DNA of 64,000 nt from Limnomonas spitsbergensis (Eukaryota; Chlorophyta; Chlorophyceae; Chlamydomonadales). Below are positions 63,240 to 64,000 of this stretch, piece by piece; the first letter of the stretch is position 1, and each line of letters starts with the position of its first letter. The stretch spans positions 1,922,001 to 1,986,000 of the forward strand of contig JAYJMM010000103.1 in assembly GCA_037349105.1 (NCBI GenBank). The letters are read 5' to 3'. Both the position numbers and the translations under genes were made by a program. A model generated the notes under the pieces. It made no database searches. It saw only the letters and a program-made list of their open reading frames with translations, and was not told the origin of the DNA.

Positions 63240-63440
63240 GTAGATCTAGTCAAGAGGTCATCATCGGACAGGATCTGCAGGCAGACAGAAGGCGATGTCC
63301 AGATCTAGGTGGGCCAGATCTAGATTTACTAGATGTAACCATGCTAGATGCAGCCATCAGGTCATCATGGGACAGGACCTGCAGTCGGACAGAAGGCGAT
63401 GTCCACATCTAGATGTGCCAGATCTAGCCATGCCATATCT
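63240..63440. repeat. Copies of the first-exon acceptor region
   Basis: AGGTCATCATCGGACAGGAC, CTGCAG, GGACAGAAGGCGATGTCCAG and AGATCTAGATGTGCC recur at 63254-63310 and 63360-63435 at a period of about 110 bp, copying 63135-63200. Confidence 0.88.
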
Positions 63441-63454
63441 AGATTTACCGTAAT

Positions 63455-63915
63455 AGCGTGAGTGTCAAGGAAACAGTGCGGCATAAGCAGAAGCCTTGCC
63501 GTCACCGTAACTGGTCGCACATGCGTCACGTGCTGTGCAGGATTTTTGAAGAGAGGAAACCACGCCCCGCCGGAAGCGTGAGTGCTGAGGAAACAGTGCG
63601 GCATGAGCAGAGGCGGCGTCCGCCGCACCATCACCGTAACTATCTCACAGGCGTCACGCGCAGTGCAGTATTCTTGATGAGAGAAAACCGCCGGGAGCTT
63701 GTTAGTGTTAACGAAACAGTGCGGCAGGAGCAAAGGCCGCGCCCGCCCCGCCGTCACCGTAACTGGCCTCACAAGCGTCACGTGCGGTGCAGGATTTTTT
63801 GAGACATGATACTTGCCCCGCCGGGAGCGTGAGTTTTGAGGAAACAGTGTGACTTGAGCAGAGGCCGCGACCGCCGCGCCGCCTCAGGCATCACGTGCGG
63901 TGCAAGCCTTTTGCA
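63455..63915. repeat. About 125-bp tandem repeat at the window end
   Basis: Four units: GCGTGAGTGTTGAGGAAACAG, TGCGGCATGAGCAGAGGCCG, CGTCACCGTAACTGGC, GCGTCACGTGCGGTGCAGGA. By analogy with the other arrays in this gene it may be seeded from an upstream CorA exon outside the window; I cannot confirm that. Confidence 0.85.
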
Positions 63916-64000
63916 AAGATAAAACTACGGCCTGTCGGGGGAAGATGACTGATACGAGGGTTGAGGCCACAGTGCTTCAGGTTTCAGGGCCAGCCTCACA

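Overview
The window looks like nuclear DNA of a green alga. It is GC-rich and intron-rich, its splice junctions are canonical GT-AG (one GC-AG), plant-type TTTAGGG telomere-like repeats sit inside introns, and both strands are dense with minisatellites and retroelement debris. I cannot name the species. Three host genes are supported, all on the minus strand: the 5' end of a kinetochore NDC80 gene (434-1606), a six-exon RBR-type E3 ubiquitin ligase gene with an N-terminal cysteine-peptidase-like region (40274 to about 51147), and the 3' part of a CorA-type magnesium transporter gene with a C-terminal EF-hand (53415-63155, continuing beyond the window). Exon joins were built by hand. Each is supported by consensus splice sites and by matching codon phase across every intron.

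The centre of the left half (6045-29537) is a large composite retroelement bounded by TGTC...GACA ends and a TCCC target duplication. Copy 1 carries a 4,712-codon open frame: gag, zinc knuckles, aspartic protease, a very long low-complexity spacer with an unknown folded region, PHD-like and CCHC zinc motifs, Ty3/gypsy reverse transcriptase and RNase H. Copy 2 lacks gag and RT but carries what copy 1 lacks: a DNMT3-like cytosine methyltransferase and an intact D,D-35-E integrase, followed by a PHD finger. The two segments missing from copy 1 are exactly GT...AG bounded, so copy 1 looks like a reverse-transcribed spliced RNA. The ends are not ordinary LTRs. A 665-bp block A is at the left end, and a 242-bp block B, then A, then B are at the right end, which is the split-direct-repeat layout known from PAT/Ngaro-type tyrosine-recombinase elements, here on an element with a DDE integrase.

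From 29.5 to 40 kb there are no convincing host genes. This stretch holds AT-rich and polypyrimidine microsatellites, several 5'-truncated LINE 3' ends in both orientations, hairpin repeats, and a dispersed short repeat family (core GCGGCCGAGC...GGCCCAGAGGTGTAACGTCATTGA) found at least eleven times.

From 40 to 51 kb the RBR gene is inflated by intronic minisatellites (17-bp, 13-bp and about 24-bp units) and by a 5'-truncated LINE in antisense orientation. From 53 to 63 kb the CorA gene shows an unusual pattern. Nearly every exon is flanked by tandem, decayed copies of its own splice-junction region, so the intronic minisatellites seem to have been seeded from exon-intron boundaries.
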